64,000 nucleotides of DNA from an uncultured Prochlorococcus sp. (GTDB taxonomy: Bacteria > Cyanobacteriota > Cyanobacteriia > PCC-6307 > Cyanobiaceae), in contig CACGER010000001.1 of NCBI GenBank assembly GCA_902572075.1, positions 1-64,000 of the forward strand, written 5' to 3'. Under the pieces are notes generated by a model. The model saw only the letters and a program-made list of their open reading frames with translations, did no database searches and was not told where the DNA came from. Positions 9,991-17,604 of this stretch are shown here, piece by piece (the first letter of the stretch is position 1; each line of letters begins with the position of its first letter). Made by a program: the position numbers and the translations under genes.

Positions 9991-10359
9991 ATTTTATTTT
10001 TTTTAGGTTTAAGAAAAACCGCGATTATTAGTGGTGAATCAATGTTTCCTTACCTAAAAGAAGGTGATATTGTATTTTTTAAAAAATACAAAAAGAATAA
10101 ATCAGTACTAAAAAATCGACAAATAGTTATTTTTAATCATCCATTTAAAAATAAAAACCTAATAAAAAGGATAAATTTAGTAAATCAAAATAACGTTGAG
10201 GTTATTGGCGATAATATTGAATGTAGCGAAGATAGTAATAAATTTGGATTAATCAATAATGAAAAAATAATTGGGATTGTCACCTCTAAATTAATTATTC
10301 CTAAATTAAAAAATTTTTTAATTCAAAAAAACAGAAGCACTTCTTTGAATCCAAAATAA
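9991..10359 (+). CDS. sodX: Nickel-type superoxide dismutase maturation protease (start codon unusual)
   Basis: A small S26-like signal peptidase expected to cut the SodN propeptide. The motif SGESMFPYLKEGD contains the nucleophile Ser directly before the first ATG (10042), and the general-base Lys is in LIKRI, 42 codons after that ATG. A protein begun at 10042 would therefore lack the catalytic Ser. The frame is open back to a stop at 9952-9954 but contains no ATG, GTG, TTG or CTG before 10042; only ATT codons are available (9958, 9964, 9967, 9991, 10024, 10027). I placed the start at ATT 9991 because it gives a short hydrophobic lead like that of the family. Function is firm from the motif and from sodN next door; the start is inferred. 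The last 42 bases overlap the convergent transporter gene. Confidence 0.75.
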   Translation: MLFFLGLRKTAIISGESMFPYLKEGDIVFFKKYKKNKSVLKNRQIVIFNHPFKNKNLIKRINLVNQNNVEVIGDNIECSEDSNKFGLINNEKIIGIVTSKLIIPKLKNFLIQKNRSTSLNPK

Positions 10360-10989
10360 TCCCAAAGAAAAGGAAAGCCCTCCTGCTACAGCTATTAATC
10401 TTTTAATAAATTTTTGACTTGCTTTAAAGGTAGTAAAAGATATTAAACAAGTAAAAAGATTCATACTTATTAGTGAACCAATCAAATATGAAATCAAATA
10501 TAAGCAAGCGCTTGTTAAAGGTAGTGCTAAAGCAGGAAGAACTGCAAGAAAATGTGAACCTCCAGCTATACCGTGTAGCAAGCCTAATCCAGTCAAAGCA
10601 TGTGAGTGCTTATTATTAGTTTTTTGTTCCATAACATGAAAGTGAAAATGACGATGGGCAATTCCATTCTCATGCTTATGGGAATGCGAGTGGATACTTA
10701 ATTGAAAAGAATTTTTCATAGCAAATACTCCAACAATTAGCAGTGAAATTCCAACTAGGAATTCGGCAATACTAGAAAATTTATTTAATGGCGTAATATC
10801 CTTAATAAAAATCGCTAGAAAAGCTAACAAGAGGACTCCTGAAGAATGTCCCAAGCCCCATGAGAAACTATTTTTAAGAGCTTTTTGAGGATTATTAATC
10901 GCTGCTGGTGCCATTGCAATTAGATGATCAGCGCCACTAACTACATGCACAAATCCCGCGACTACACCTGTTAAAATTACAGCCTGCAT
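10318..10989 (-). CDS. Nickel/cobalt transporter-like membrane protein (UreH/SodT type)
   Basis: A 223-residue protein with about six hydrophobic segments. The first helix carries HVVSGADHL, the His-x5-Asp-His variant seen in UreH-like metal transporters, and a second His motif LLHGIAGGSH appears past the middle. A His-rich loop (HSHSHKHENGIAHRHFHFH, about residues 99-117) probably binds metal. Its position tail to tail with sodN-sodX indicates nickel delivery for the superoxide dismutase. The link to nickel is inferred from motif and context. The C-terminal codons overlap the end of the protease gene on the other strand. Confidence 0.85.
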   Translation of the reverse strand: MQAVILTGVVAGFVHVVSGADHLIAMAPAAINNPQKALKNSFSWGLGHSSGVLLLAFLAIFIKDITPLNKFSSIAEFLVGISLLIVGVFAMKNSFQLSIHSHSHKHENGIAHRHFHFHVMEQKTNNKHSHALTGLGLLHGIAGGSHFLAVLPALALPLTSACLYLISYLIGSLISMNLFTCLISFTTFKASQKFIKRLIAVAGGLSFSLGLFWIQRSASVFLN

Positions 10990-11044
10990 ATATATTCAGA
11001 ACAACTCTGTTTATTCAATTTTATAGCACGATTTGAAGTCAATA

Positions 11045-11932
11045 TTAAATTGAGTTAAATAATTTCTTGAACGATTGTTCAATATCAGTTTCTCTCATAA
11101 AAGTTTCACCAATTAATACTCCCATGATTCCAATAGATCTAAGTGATTCTAAATCTTCGGCACAATTAATTCCAGATTCACTTATGGGAATAATATTTTG
11201 TTTTAAAAATATATCTGCATATGTATGCATCAATTCTTTTGATGTTTTTAAATCCGTTTTAAAAGTCTTTAAGTCCCTGTTATTTATTCCAATCAAATTA
11301 AAAGATTTTAACTTTAGAATCCTTTGTAATTCACTATCGTTATGGACTTCAACAAGAACACTCATCTTTAAATTATCAGCTATTTTCTTTAAGTAAATTA
11401 AATCATCATCACTTAAAATCGCAGCGATTAATAATATTGCATCAGCACCAGATACCCTTGCTTTATAAATCTGATAAGCAGAAATAATAAAATCTTTGCA
11501 GAGTAGAGGGAGATTAGTTGATTTCCTTACAGTTTCGAGTATTTCATAACTACCTTGAAAAAACCTTTTATCGGTAAGTACTGAAATACATGATGCACCT
11601 AATCCTTCATAACAAATTGCTATGTCTTCAGGATTGAAATCTTTTCTGATAACTCCTTTACTCGGACTAGCTTTTTTTATTTCAGCAATAACTCCTGGTT
11701 TTATTTTTGACTCCAAGATATTTTTGTAAAAATCTTTGGGAGTAGGAAGTTTTTCAATCTTTTTGATGAGATCTTTTAAAGAGACTATTTTTTTAAAATT
11801 CTTAATTTCAATATCCTTGTGCCATACAATTTCTTCCAGAATATTTTTTGCTTGTGCTTCTCTATGAGGTACAGCATATTCTAAATTTTCTACCCTTACT
11901 GTTGGATTTGGTGGCCTGCGTCTTATCTCCAT
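11045..11932 (-). CDS. trpC: Indole-3-glycerol phosphate synthase
   Basis: Fourth step of tryptophan synthesis from chorismate, closing the indole ring. It is a single TIM-barrel domain of 295 residues with conserved stretches [15 protein letters not shown] (substrate-binding Lys and Ser), [24 protein letters not shown] and PISESGI. The N-terminal 40 residues ([15 protein letters not shown]...) are an extension common in cyanobacterial TrpC. The gene is monofunctional, with no PRAI fusion. lpdA lies 12 bp upstream on the same strand, so the two probably share a transcript. Confidence 0.96.
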   Translation of the reverse strand: MEIRRRPPNPTVRVENLEYAVPHREAQAKNILEEIVWHKDIEIKNFKKIVSLKDLIKKIEKLPTPKDFYKNILESKIKPGVIAEIKKASPSKGVIRKDFNPEDIAICYEGLGASCISVLTDKRFFQGSYEILETVRKSTNLPLLCKDFIISAYQIYKARVSGADAILLIAAILSDDDLIYLKKIADNLKMSVLVEVHNDSELQRILKLKSFNLIGINNRDLKTFKTDLKTSKELMHTYADIFLKQNIIPISESGINCAEDLESLRSIGIMGVLIGETFMRETDIEQSFKKLFNSI

Positions 11933-11944
11933 TAATTTTAGATA

Positions 11945-13384
11945 TTATTTTATTTGAGAAGCAGCCTGTTTATATGCGACCTCAACTACTTCACTAAGAG
12001 TAGGATGAGTATGAACTTCTTTAGATAATTCAATTACATCTTGGTTCCTTGAAATAGCGTTGGAAATTTCTTGAATTAAATCAGCTGCATGTAATCCAAA
12101 AATATGAGCACCTAATACTTTCCCATTATCTTTGTTGAAAATCAACTTTAGCAATCCATCACTTTCTAATTCAGCCAATGCTTTTGAATTAGCCTTAAAG
12201 AAACTTTTTACAACTCCCAAAGTAAAATTTTCTTTTGTAGATATCTCTTTAGCTTCAACTTCAGAGAGACCAACTGAACTTATCTCTGGGTGAGTAAAGG
12301 TTGCTGCGGGGATACTTTTATAATTAATTTCGACATTACCACCGCAAATATTATCAACAGCAATAGTACCCTGCGCAGCAGCTGTATGGGCAAGCATTAG
12401 TTTGCCCGTTACATCTCCAACAGCCCAAATGTTAGGTATTATTTCATCACCATTCTTAACTCTCATTTGATCATCTACAGGAATGAAACCTTTTACTGTT
12501 TCGATACCAACCGACTCAAGATTTAAGTTATTACTATTAGGACTTCTGCCAGTTGCGACTAGTACAGCGTCAACTTCTAAAGTTTCTACAACTTCCTTAG
12601 ATTTTGCATCAGTAAGTTCTATTTTTACAGGGCATCCAGGTGTTATTTTTGTCGCGAAGACATTTGATTTTGTATCTATATCTCTTGCTTGAATAAGGTT
12701 CTTCTTAGCAATTTTAGTAATGTCTGGATCAAATGTTGGCATAATATTCTCCAAAGCCTCGATCATGGTAACTTCACAACCAAGCGCGGTATAAACATCA
12801 GCAAATTCAAGACCTATATATCCGCTTCCAATAATTGCTATCCATCTTGGAAGCCACTCAAGTTTAACCGCATCATCGCTAGTAAATACGGTCCTATTAT
12901 CCAAAGTTATTCCACGGGGAACAAAAGGAGAAGAGCCTGTTGCTATAACAATATTCTTACATGTGAAAATTTTATCAATTCCGTTTTTATCTCTTACACC
13001 TACTTTTTGATTTCCTTCGATTCTTCCAATGCCCAAAATAATTTCAACTCCACTCCTTTTAAGAGTTTTTGTTAAATTTTCTCTAACATTTAAAACTAAA
13101 TTATTTGCATGATCTGCAATTTTTGATCTCTCGAACCTTACTGGTGAAGCATGTATACCAAATTTAGCTAAATGTTCATAATTAGCTATTTCTCTAACTT
13201 TTCCACTTGCAGCCAAAAGAGCTTTAGATGGAACACAACCCTTGTTAACACAAGTGCCTCCCATATCAGAAGATTCTACTATTGCGACTTTCAGTCCCTT
13301 ACCAGCAGCATGTTTAGCGGCATCAAAACCTCCATATCCTGCTCCTATTACGATTAAATCAAAATCAAAACTTGAATCAGTCAC
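11945..13384 (-). CDS. lpdA: Dihydrolipoamide dehydrogenase (E3)
   Basis: Reoxidises dihydrolipoamide for the pyruvate dehydrogenase complex and possibly for glycine cleavage. FAD-binding GAGYGGFDAA is at the N-terminus, the redox-active disulfide is GGTCVNKGC (Cys45 and Cys50), and the NAD-binding GSGYIGLEFAD lies near the middle. The C-terminal dimerisation domain carries the HTHPTLSE active-site His-Glu pair. Length 479 residues is normal. The start codon is GTG. It lies between the methyltransferase gene (12 bp) and trpC (12 bp), suggesting a three-gene transcript. Confidence 0.95.
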   Translation of the reverse strand: MTDSSFDFDLIVIGAGYGGFDAAKHAAGKGLKVAIVESSDMGGTCVNKGCVPSKALLAASGKVREIANYEHLAKFGIHASPVRFERSKIADHANNLVLNVRENLTKTLKRSGVEIILGIGRIEGNQKVGVRDKNGIDKIFTCKNIVIATGSSPFVPRGITLDNRTVFTSDDAVKLEWLPRWIAIIGSGYIGLEFADVYTALGCEVTMIEALENIMPTFDPDITKIAKKNLIQARDIDTKSNVFATKITPGCPVKIELTDAKSKEVVETLEVDAVLVATGRSPNSNNLNLESVGIETVKGFIPVDDQMRVKNGDEIIPNIWAVGDVTGKLMLAHTAAAQGTIAVDNICGGNVEINYKSIPAATFTHPEISSVGLSEVEAKEISTKENFTLGVVKSFFKANSKALAELESDGLLKLIFNKDNGKVLGAHIFGLHAADLIQEISNAISRNQDVIELSKEVHTHPTLSEVVEVAYKQAASQIK

Positions 13385-13395
13385 TTTTTATTTAT

Positions 13396-14217
13396 TTATT
13401 TAGAGGTGTATGCGACTCTTTTTCGTTCTAGTAATAACGGAACTGCAACACAAGCCACATTCAATGATTCTACAATCTCACTATGCGGAATTGTAATTGT
13501 TTCATTAAAAGCTTCTTGAATTTTTTTATGAATACCTTGACCTTCATTGCCCAAAATTAATGCTGTTCGTCTAGACCAATCAACTTCCCAGTAAGGTTTT
13601 GAAGGTTTTTTTGAACTCTCATTATGGCTACTAGTAGAGAAAATTTTAAATCCTGCATTTGATAATTCAGACAAAGACTTAAGTAAAGAATTAAATATTT
13701 CTTCTTCAATGCCATCAAATCTTAAAAATGGCAGATGAAAAACTGCACCTGAGGATGCTCTTAATACCTTTTGGCCTAATGGGTGCGCACCTCCAGCTAA
13801 AAAAATTGCATTAACACCCGCAGCTAAAGCAGTTCTAAATAGATTACCCATATTTCCAGGATCTTGAATTCTGTCGAGAACAAGAACAAAATCATCTTTT
13901 CTATTTGATTGATAATTAGGTATTGCTGAAATCTCTACTAAAGCTGCTATCCCATCAGGATTAATTGTTGAAATGGCAGATGCCAAGACTTCCTCTGAGA
14001 CAATATTTATTAATGACTGATCAAATTTTTTGCTTAGATTTTGATTCTTTCTTAGCCATTTTTCGGTAACTAAAATCTTAAAGGGATTTTTTCCAGACTT
14101 CAGCAATTCTTCAATTAGATGTGTACCTTCTATGCAAAAAAAGTCTTGATCTTTTGGAGATGATCCTCTCTTAAATGATCTAAATCTTTTAACTAGATTA
14201 TTGTTTTTACTAGTTAT
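13396..14217 (-). CDS. SpoU/TrmH-family RNA 2'-O-methyltransferase (start codon unusual)
   Basis: A SPOUT-fold methyltransferase acting on the ribose of tRNA or rRNA. The three SpoU motifs are visible as LDRIQDPGNMGNLFRTALAAG, LILGNEGQGI and PHSEIVESLNVACVAVPLL. The first usable standard start is TTG at 14106, but the frame continues upstream with the family-typical substrate-binding N-terminus (TSKNNNLVKRFRS, then IEGTHLIEELL). The frame is open to a stop at 14272-14274 without an ATG, GTG or TTG beyond 14106. I extended to the ATA at 14215-14217, which aligns with where homologues start; that codon choice is an inference. The RNA target is unknown. Confidence 0.8.
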   Translation of the reverse strand: MTSKNNNLVKRFRSFKRGSSPKDQDFFCIEGTHLIEELLKSGKNPFKILVTEKWLRKNQNLSKKFDQSLINIVSEEVLASAISTINPDGIAALVEISAIPNYQSNRKDDFVLVLDRIQDPGNMGNLFRTALAAGVNAIFLAGGAHPLGQKVLRASSGAVFHLPFLRFDGIEEEIFNSLLKSLSELSNAGFKIFSTSSHNESSKKPSKPYWEVDWSRRTALILGNEGQGIHKKIQEAFNETITIPHSEIVESLNVACVAVPLLLERKRVAYTSK

Positions 14218-14427
14218 TTTTAAAAAAGTATTTTCTATGAGTATTTTGAAAAATTTGTTATTAACTATATTTTAATTAAATAAATATTTTGATCAATTAT
14301 TCATTAAATTTTTATTTCCCAAGAAATCAAAAAATACATTTTCACTTTTAATTAATATTCATGACGTTACATAGGGTGGACTTAATATTATTAGTTTGTC
14401 ATGATGAACCTAATAAATTAAGTCTTA

Positions 14428-15798
14428 ATGATTTGCGGAAGCAAAACGAAGTCATATCTTAAATCGCAAAATTTAAAGATTCTTGGCCAAGGCAAGTTAA
14501 ATGGAATAGTTGAAATAAGTGGTGCGAAGAATTCCGCCTTAGTTTTATTAGCCTCATCATTGCTAACTAATGAAAAAATAATTCTTGAAAATGTACCTTT
14601 TCTCACTGATATTGAAAAGATGGGTAATATCTTAAAGAATTTAGGAGTGAATTTAGTTCGTAAAAACAACCAACTAGAAATAGATCCAACAACTATTTCG
14701 ATTAAAGAACTTCCATATGAACTTGTTAAAGGATTAAGAGCTAGTTTCTTTTGTATAGGTGCACTATTAACTAAATTTGGAGAAGCTCAAGTACCGTTAC
14801 CAGGTGGATGCAATATTGGTTCAAGGCCAATAGAAGAGCACATTAATGGATTAATTGCACTAGGAGCAGAAATTATTATTGAAGAGGGAATTGTGAAGGC
14901 AAAAACAAGGGGGAACAAAAATAGACTTCATGGCACTCATATTAAATTAAATTGTCCAAGTGTAGGTGCGACTGAAACATTAATAATGGCAGCATCTTTA
15001 GCCAAAGGAAGAACTACTATTGAAAATGCTGCTAGAGAGCCTGAAGTTCAAGATTTATGCCAAATGCTTAATAAAATGGGGGCAAAAATTTATGACTCAG
15101 GTAAAGAAACAATAATTATTGATGGTGTTAATAAGCTTGGCGGATGCACTCATAAAGTAATTCCAGACCGAATAGAAGCTGGAACTTTTCTAATAGCTGC
15201 TGCTGCAACTTCCTCTTCAATAACAATTTCTCCAGTAATCCCTCATCATCTTGAAGCTGTCACTAATAAGCTTCAAGAGAGTGGGAGTAAAATTACGATT
15301 AAAGGTAATTCGATTTCTATCAAGAGTAAAGAGATTAAAGGAGTAGATATTGAAACAGCTCCTTTCCCAGGCTTTCCTACTGATTTGCAGGCACCATTTA
15401 CAACTCTAATGACAATCTCAAATGGTGAATCAAAGATAACTGAAACAATTTTCGAAAACAGAATGAATCATATTTATTTACTTAATAAAATGGGTGCCAG
15501 TATAAAACTAAACAAAAACGTAGCTCACATCAAAGGTGTTAAAACAATTAATGGGATGAATCTAGTTGGCTCAGATTTAAGGTCATCAGCTGCATTAATA
15601 ATTGCAGGAATCATCGCAAAAGGTAGAAGTAATTTCTATGGATTAGAACATCTAGATAGAGGTTATGAAAATTTTGAATTAAAACTAAAAAATTTAGGTG
15701 TAAAAATAATTAGAGAGATCAGTAAAGATACTTTTGAGGAGAATGGGTATAAAATTGAACCTAAATCTGAGGATTTTTCAAAACTCGAAGTAGCTTAG
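14428..15798 (+). CDS. murA: UDP-N-acetylglucosamine 1-carboxyvinyltransferase
   Basis: First committed step of peptidoglycan synthesis, transferring enolpyruvate from PEP to UDP-GlcNAc. The active-site Cys is in LPGGCNIGSRP (Cys128), and the Lys-Asn pair ISGAKNSAL is at the N-terminus. Two repeated inside-out alpha/beta domains fill the 456 residues. The ATG at 14428 precedes a short N-terminal extension of about 16 residues. It is divergent from the SpoU gene and isolated from the genes downstream by a 0.5 kb gap. Confidence 0.96.
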   Translation: MICGSKTKSYLKSQNLKILGQGKLNGIVEISGAKNSALVLLASSLLTNEKIILENVPFLTDIEKMGNILKNLGVNLVRKNNQLEIDPTTISIKELPYELVKGLRASFFCIGALLTKFGEAQVPLPGGCNIGSRPIEEHINGLIALGAEIIIEEGIVKAKTRGNKNRLHGTHIKLNCPSVGATETLIMAASLAKGRTTIENAAREPEVQDLCQMLNKMGAKIYDSGKETIIIDGVNKLGGCTHKVIPDRIEAGTFLIAAAATSSSITISPVIPHHLEAVTNKLQESGSKITIKGNSISIKSKEIKGVDIETAPFPGFPTDLQAPFTTLMTISNGESKITETIFENRMNHIYLLNKMGASIKLNKNVAHIKGVKTINGMNLVGSDLRSSAALIIAGIIAKGRSNFYGLEHLDRGYENFELKLKNLGVKIIREISKDTFEENGYKIEPKSEDFSKLEVA

Positions 15799-15837
15799 TA
15801 TTTTCCAAATATATTTTTTAAAACTAAAAAAGATGAT

Positions 15838-15948
15838 TCAAACGTAGGCAATATTGATTAGTGAAATACAACCCAAAAATAATATAAACAAAACCAGAAA
15901 GCGATTAGACCAAATTTTATTCAAACCATTAAAATTGAATTCGTTCAT
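15838..15948 (-). CDS. Putative 36-residue single-helix membrane peptide
   Basis: Small reading frame in the gap after murA, starting MNEFNFNGLNKIWSNRF followed by a strongly hydrophobic stretch (LVLFILFLGCISLINIAYV). A polar head of about 16 residues before one membrane helix is typical of tiny photosystem or NDH accessory subunits, but I do not recognise it as any named one. Its ATG overlaps the TGA of the frame above it as ATGA, the signature of translational coupling. Existence is inferred from composition and coupling only. Confidence 0.4.
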   Translation of the reverse strand: MNEFNFNGLNKIWSNRFLVLFILFLGCISLINIAYV

Positions 15949-16052
15949 GCCCAAGTTCCGCTATTAGATCCGAATGTTGTAAATATGGTTACTGCAATAA
16001 AAAGATAGGGGACAATTTTAAGTGATAATTTTTTTGCTTGAGTTTTAGACAT
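15945..16052 (-). CDS. Putative 35-residue small membrane or exported peptide
   Basis: Frame from the ATG at 16052, beginning MSKTQAKKLSLKIVPYLF with a hydrophobic core IVPYLFIAVTIFTTFG and a short polar tail. The basic head followed by one helix fits a small membrane protein. The stop overlaps the start of the next small frame by four bases. Not recognised as a known family. The codon usage is not simply AT filler (for example CCC, GGA, TGG and GCA), which supports coding, but conservation cannot be checked here. Confidence 0.4.
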   Translation of the reverse strand: MSKTQAKKLSLKIVPYLFIAVTIFTTFGSNSGTWA

Positions 16053-16140
16053 TAGTTTTTTTATCAAATATAACACAATATTACTAATCATGAAGCTATA
16101 TCCTTTTAAAAAAGACTTTTAAACGAATTTAATCACAAAA

Positions 16141-16266
16141 ATGTATCATAAACGTTTAAATTTTCTTTTTCCCCTCATTATCTTGTCAGCAAATGCATTA
16201 AATAATTCTATGTTTTTATCGAAAATATTAACTATTGACAAACCTTATCTAAAAACTGTTGCTTGA
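16141..16266 (+). CDS. Possible 41-residue exported peptide (weak)
   Basis: A frame opening MYHKRLNFLFPLIILSANA, which resembles a short signal peptide, then about 22 polar residues. It ends 64 bases before tRNA-Leu and just upstream of the likely tRNA promoter. There is no family match, no ribosome binding site and no neighbour to support it. The hydrophobic run could arise by chance in AT-rich DNA. Confidence 0.15.
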   Translation: MYHKRLNFLFPLIILSANALNNSMFLSKILTIDKPYLKTVA

Positions 16267-16297
16267 CCAAAACAATAGTCAATATGTTGATTTTTGT

Positions 16298-16303
16298 TAT
16301 AAT
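16298..16303 (+). promoter_or_regulatory. Likely -10 box for tRNA-Leu and argD
   Basis: A perfect TATAAT sits 27 bases before the mature 5' end of tRNA-Leu, placing the transcription start near 16310. No convincing -35 box is found at the right distance, which is common in cyanobacterial promoters. Because argD begins five bases after the tRNA, this promoter probably drives it too. Confidence 0.5.
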
Positions 16304-16330
16304 AAAAAAGTTCATTTTTTCAAAAGCCTT

Positions 16331-16412
16331 GGGAGCGTGGTGGAATTGGTAGACGCACCGCACTCAAAATGCGGCACCTTCGGGTATGTCGGTTCAAGTC
16401 CGACCGCTCCCA
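16331..16412 (+). tRNA. tRNA-Leu (anticodon CAA)
   Basis: Acceptor arms GGGAGCG (16331-16337) and CGCTCCC (16405-16411) pair perfectly, with discriminator A at 16412. The D arm contains GTGGAATTGGTAGAC, the anticodon arm has loop CTCAAAA (anticodon CAA) closed by CCGCA/TGCGG, the long variable arm is typical of a class II tRNA, and the T arm is GGTTCAAGTCC. The 3' CCA is not encoded. argD starts only five bases downstream. Confidence 0.97.
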
Positions 16413-16417
16413 CTTTG

Positions 16418-17593
16418 ATGAATACCTATAGTCGATTCGATATATCTTTCAAAAAAGGAAAAGGTTGTTGGCTTTGGGACAAAGCAGGTAAAAGGTATCT
16501 TGATGCAGTCGCTGGTATAGCAACTTGTAGTCTTGGACATAGCGATAGAGTTTTGAGAAGAAGATTATCAACTCAACTAAAAAAGATTCAGCACATTTCT
16601 AATCTCTACAACATTGAAGAACAAGAACAATTAAGCAGAACTTTAACGAATATGAGTTGTGCTAAAAGCGTCTTCTTCTGTAATAGTGGTGCAGAAGCAA
16701 ATGAATCAGCAATTAAATTAATTAAAAAATATGGAAATAAAACAAATAAAGGTAAAGAATCAATTATTCTCGCAGCCGAATCCAGCTTTCATGGAAGAAC
16801 GCTGGCAGCCTTGAGTGCTACAGGACAGCCCAAATATCAAAAAGGTTTCGAACCAATGATTCAAGGTTTCAAATTTTTTAAATTTAACAATTTTGATTCG
16901 GTAAAAAAATTATTTGAAGAGTGTGAAATTAATGATCAGAAAATTTCCGGCGTTTTAGTTGAACCAATACAGGGAGAAGGTGGCGTAATACCTGGAAGTA
17001 AAATATTTTTCAAAAGCCTAAGAGATATATGTGATAAAAATAATTCTCTTCTCATATTAGATGAGGTCCAAAGTGGAGTAGGCCGAACTGGAAAAATGTG
17101 GGGTTATGAAAATTTAGGAATTGAACCTGATGGATTCACCCTTGCTAAAGGATTAGGAGGAGGTCATGCAATTGGAGCATTATTGGTAAAAGAAAAAGCC
17201 AACATTTTTTCTCCAGGAGATCATGCAAGCACTTTTGGGGGGAATCCTTTCGCCTGCAAAGCTGCCCTAACTGTATTAGAAGAAATAAATAGAAGAAATC
17301 TTATAAATAATGTTTATTTAAGAGGGGAACAATTAAGTGCTGGATTTGATGAATTGTCAAATAAATTTCCAAATATTATTAGCGGGAAAAGAGGTTTAGG
17401 TTTAATACAAGGTCTTGTGATCAATGATGATTATGCTGATGCAAAAACAATTACGTTAAAAGCTTTTGATAAAGGATTACTGGTAGTTCCTGCAGGAGGC
17501 AACGTCGTAAGGATTGTCCCACCATTAGTTATATCTCGAAGAGAAATTAATATTCTCTTGCATAAGCTAAATTCAATTTTTAAAGATTTATAG
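16418..17593 (+). CDS. argD: Acetylornithine aminotransferase
   Basis: PLP enzyme of arginine synthesis that converts N-acetylglutamate semialdehyde to N-acetylornithine. Class III aminotransferase features: NSGAEANESAIKL, SFHGRTLAALSATG, VEPIQGEGGV, LDEVQSGVGRTGKMW and the PLP Lys in TLAKGLGGGHAIG. The frame is open upstream through the tRNA, but the correct start is the ATG at 16418 (MNTYSRFDISF), giving 391 residues, the normal length. With only CTTTG between the tRNA discriminator base and the ATG, tRNA 3' processing would leave a nearly leaderless mRNA. folC follows after 11 bp. Confidence 0.95.
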   Translation: MNTYSRFDISFKKGKGCWLWDKAGKRYLDAVAGIATCSLGHSDRVLRRRLSTQLKKIQHISNLYNIEEQEQLSRTLTNMSCAKSVFFCNSGAEANESAIKLIKKYGNKTNKGKESIILAAESSFHGRTLAALSATGQPKYQKGFEPMIQGFKFFKFNNFDSVKKLFEECEINDQKISGVLVEPIQGEGGVIPGSKIFFKSLRDICDKNNSLLILDEVQSGVGRTGKMWGYENLGIEPDGFTLAKGLGGGHAIGALLVKEKANIFSPGDHASTFGGNPFACKAALTVLEEINRRNLINNVYLRGEQLSAGFDELSNKFPNIISGKRGLGLIQGLVINDDYADAKTITLKAFDKGLLVVPAGGNVVRIVPPLVISRREINILLHKLNSIFKDL

Positions 17594-17604
17594 CAATTTA
17601 AATT

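Noticed and set aside
12689..13075. 128-codon open frame on the plus strand
   Set aside because: It lies fully antisense within lpdA, whose protein is unambiguous. Its composition is Ser/Asn-rich, as expected of a mirror frame.
16259..16417. argD read as starting at 16259, giving a protein 53 residues longer
   Set aside because: The extra codons run through the whole of tRNA-Leu. The conserved ArgD N-terminus starts at the ATG at 16418, and the resulting length is normal for the family.
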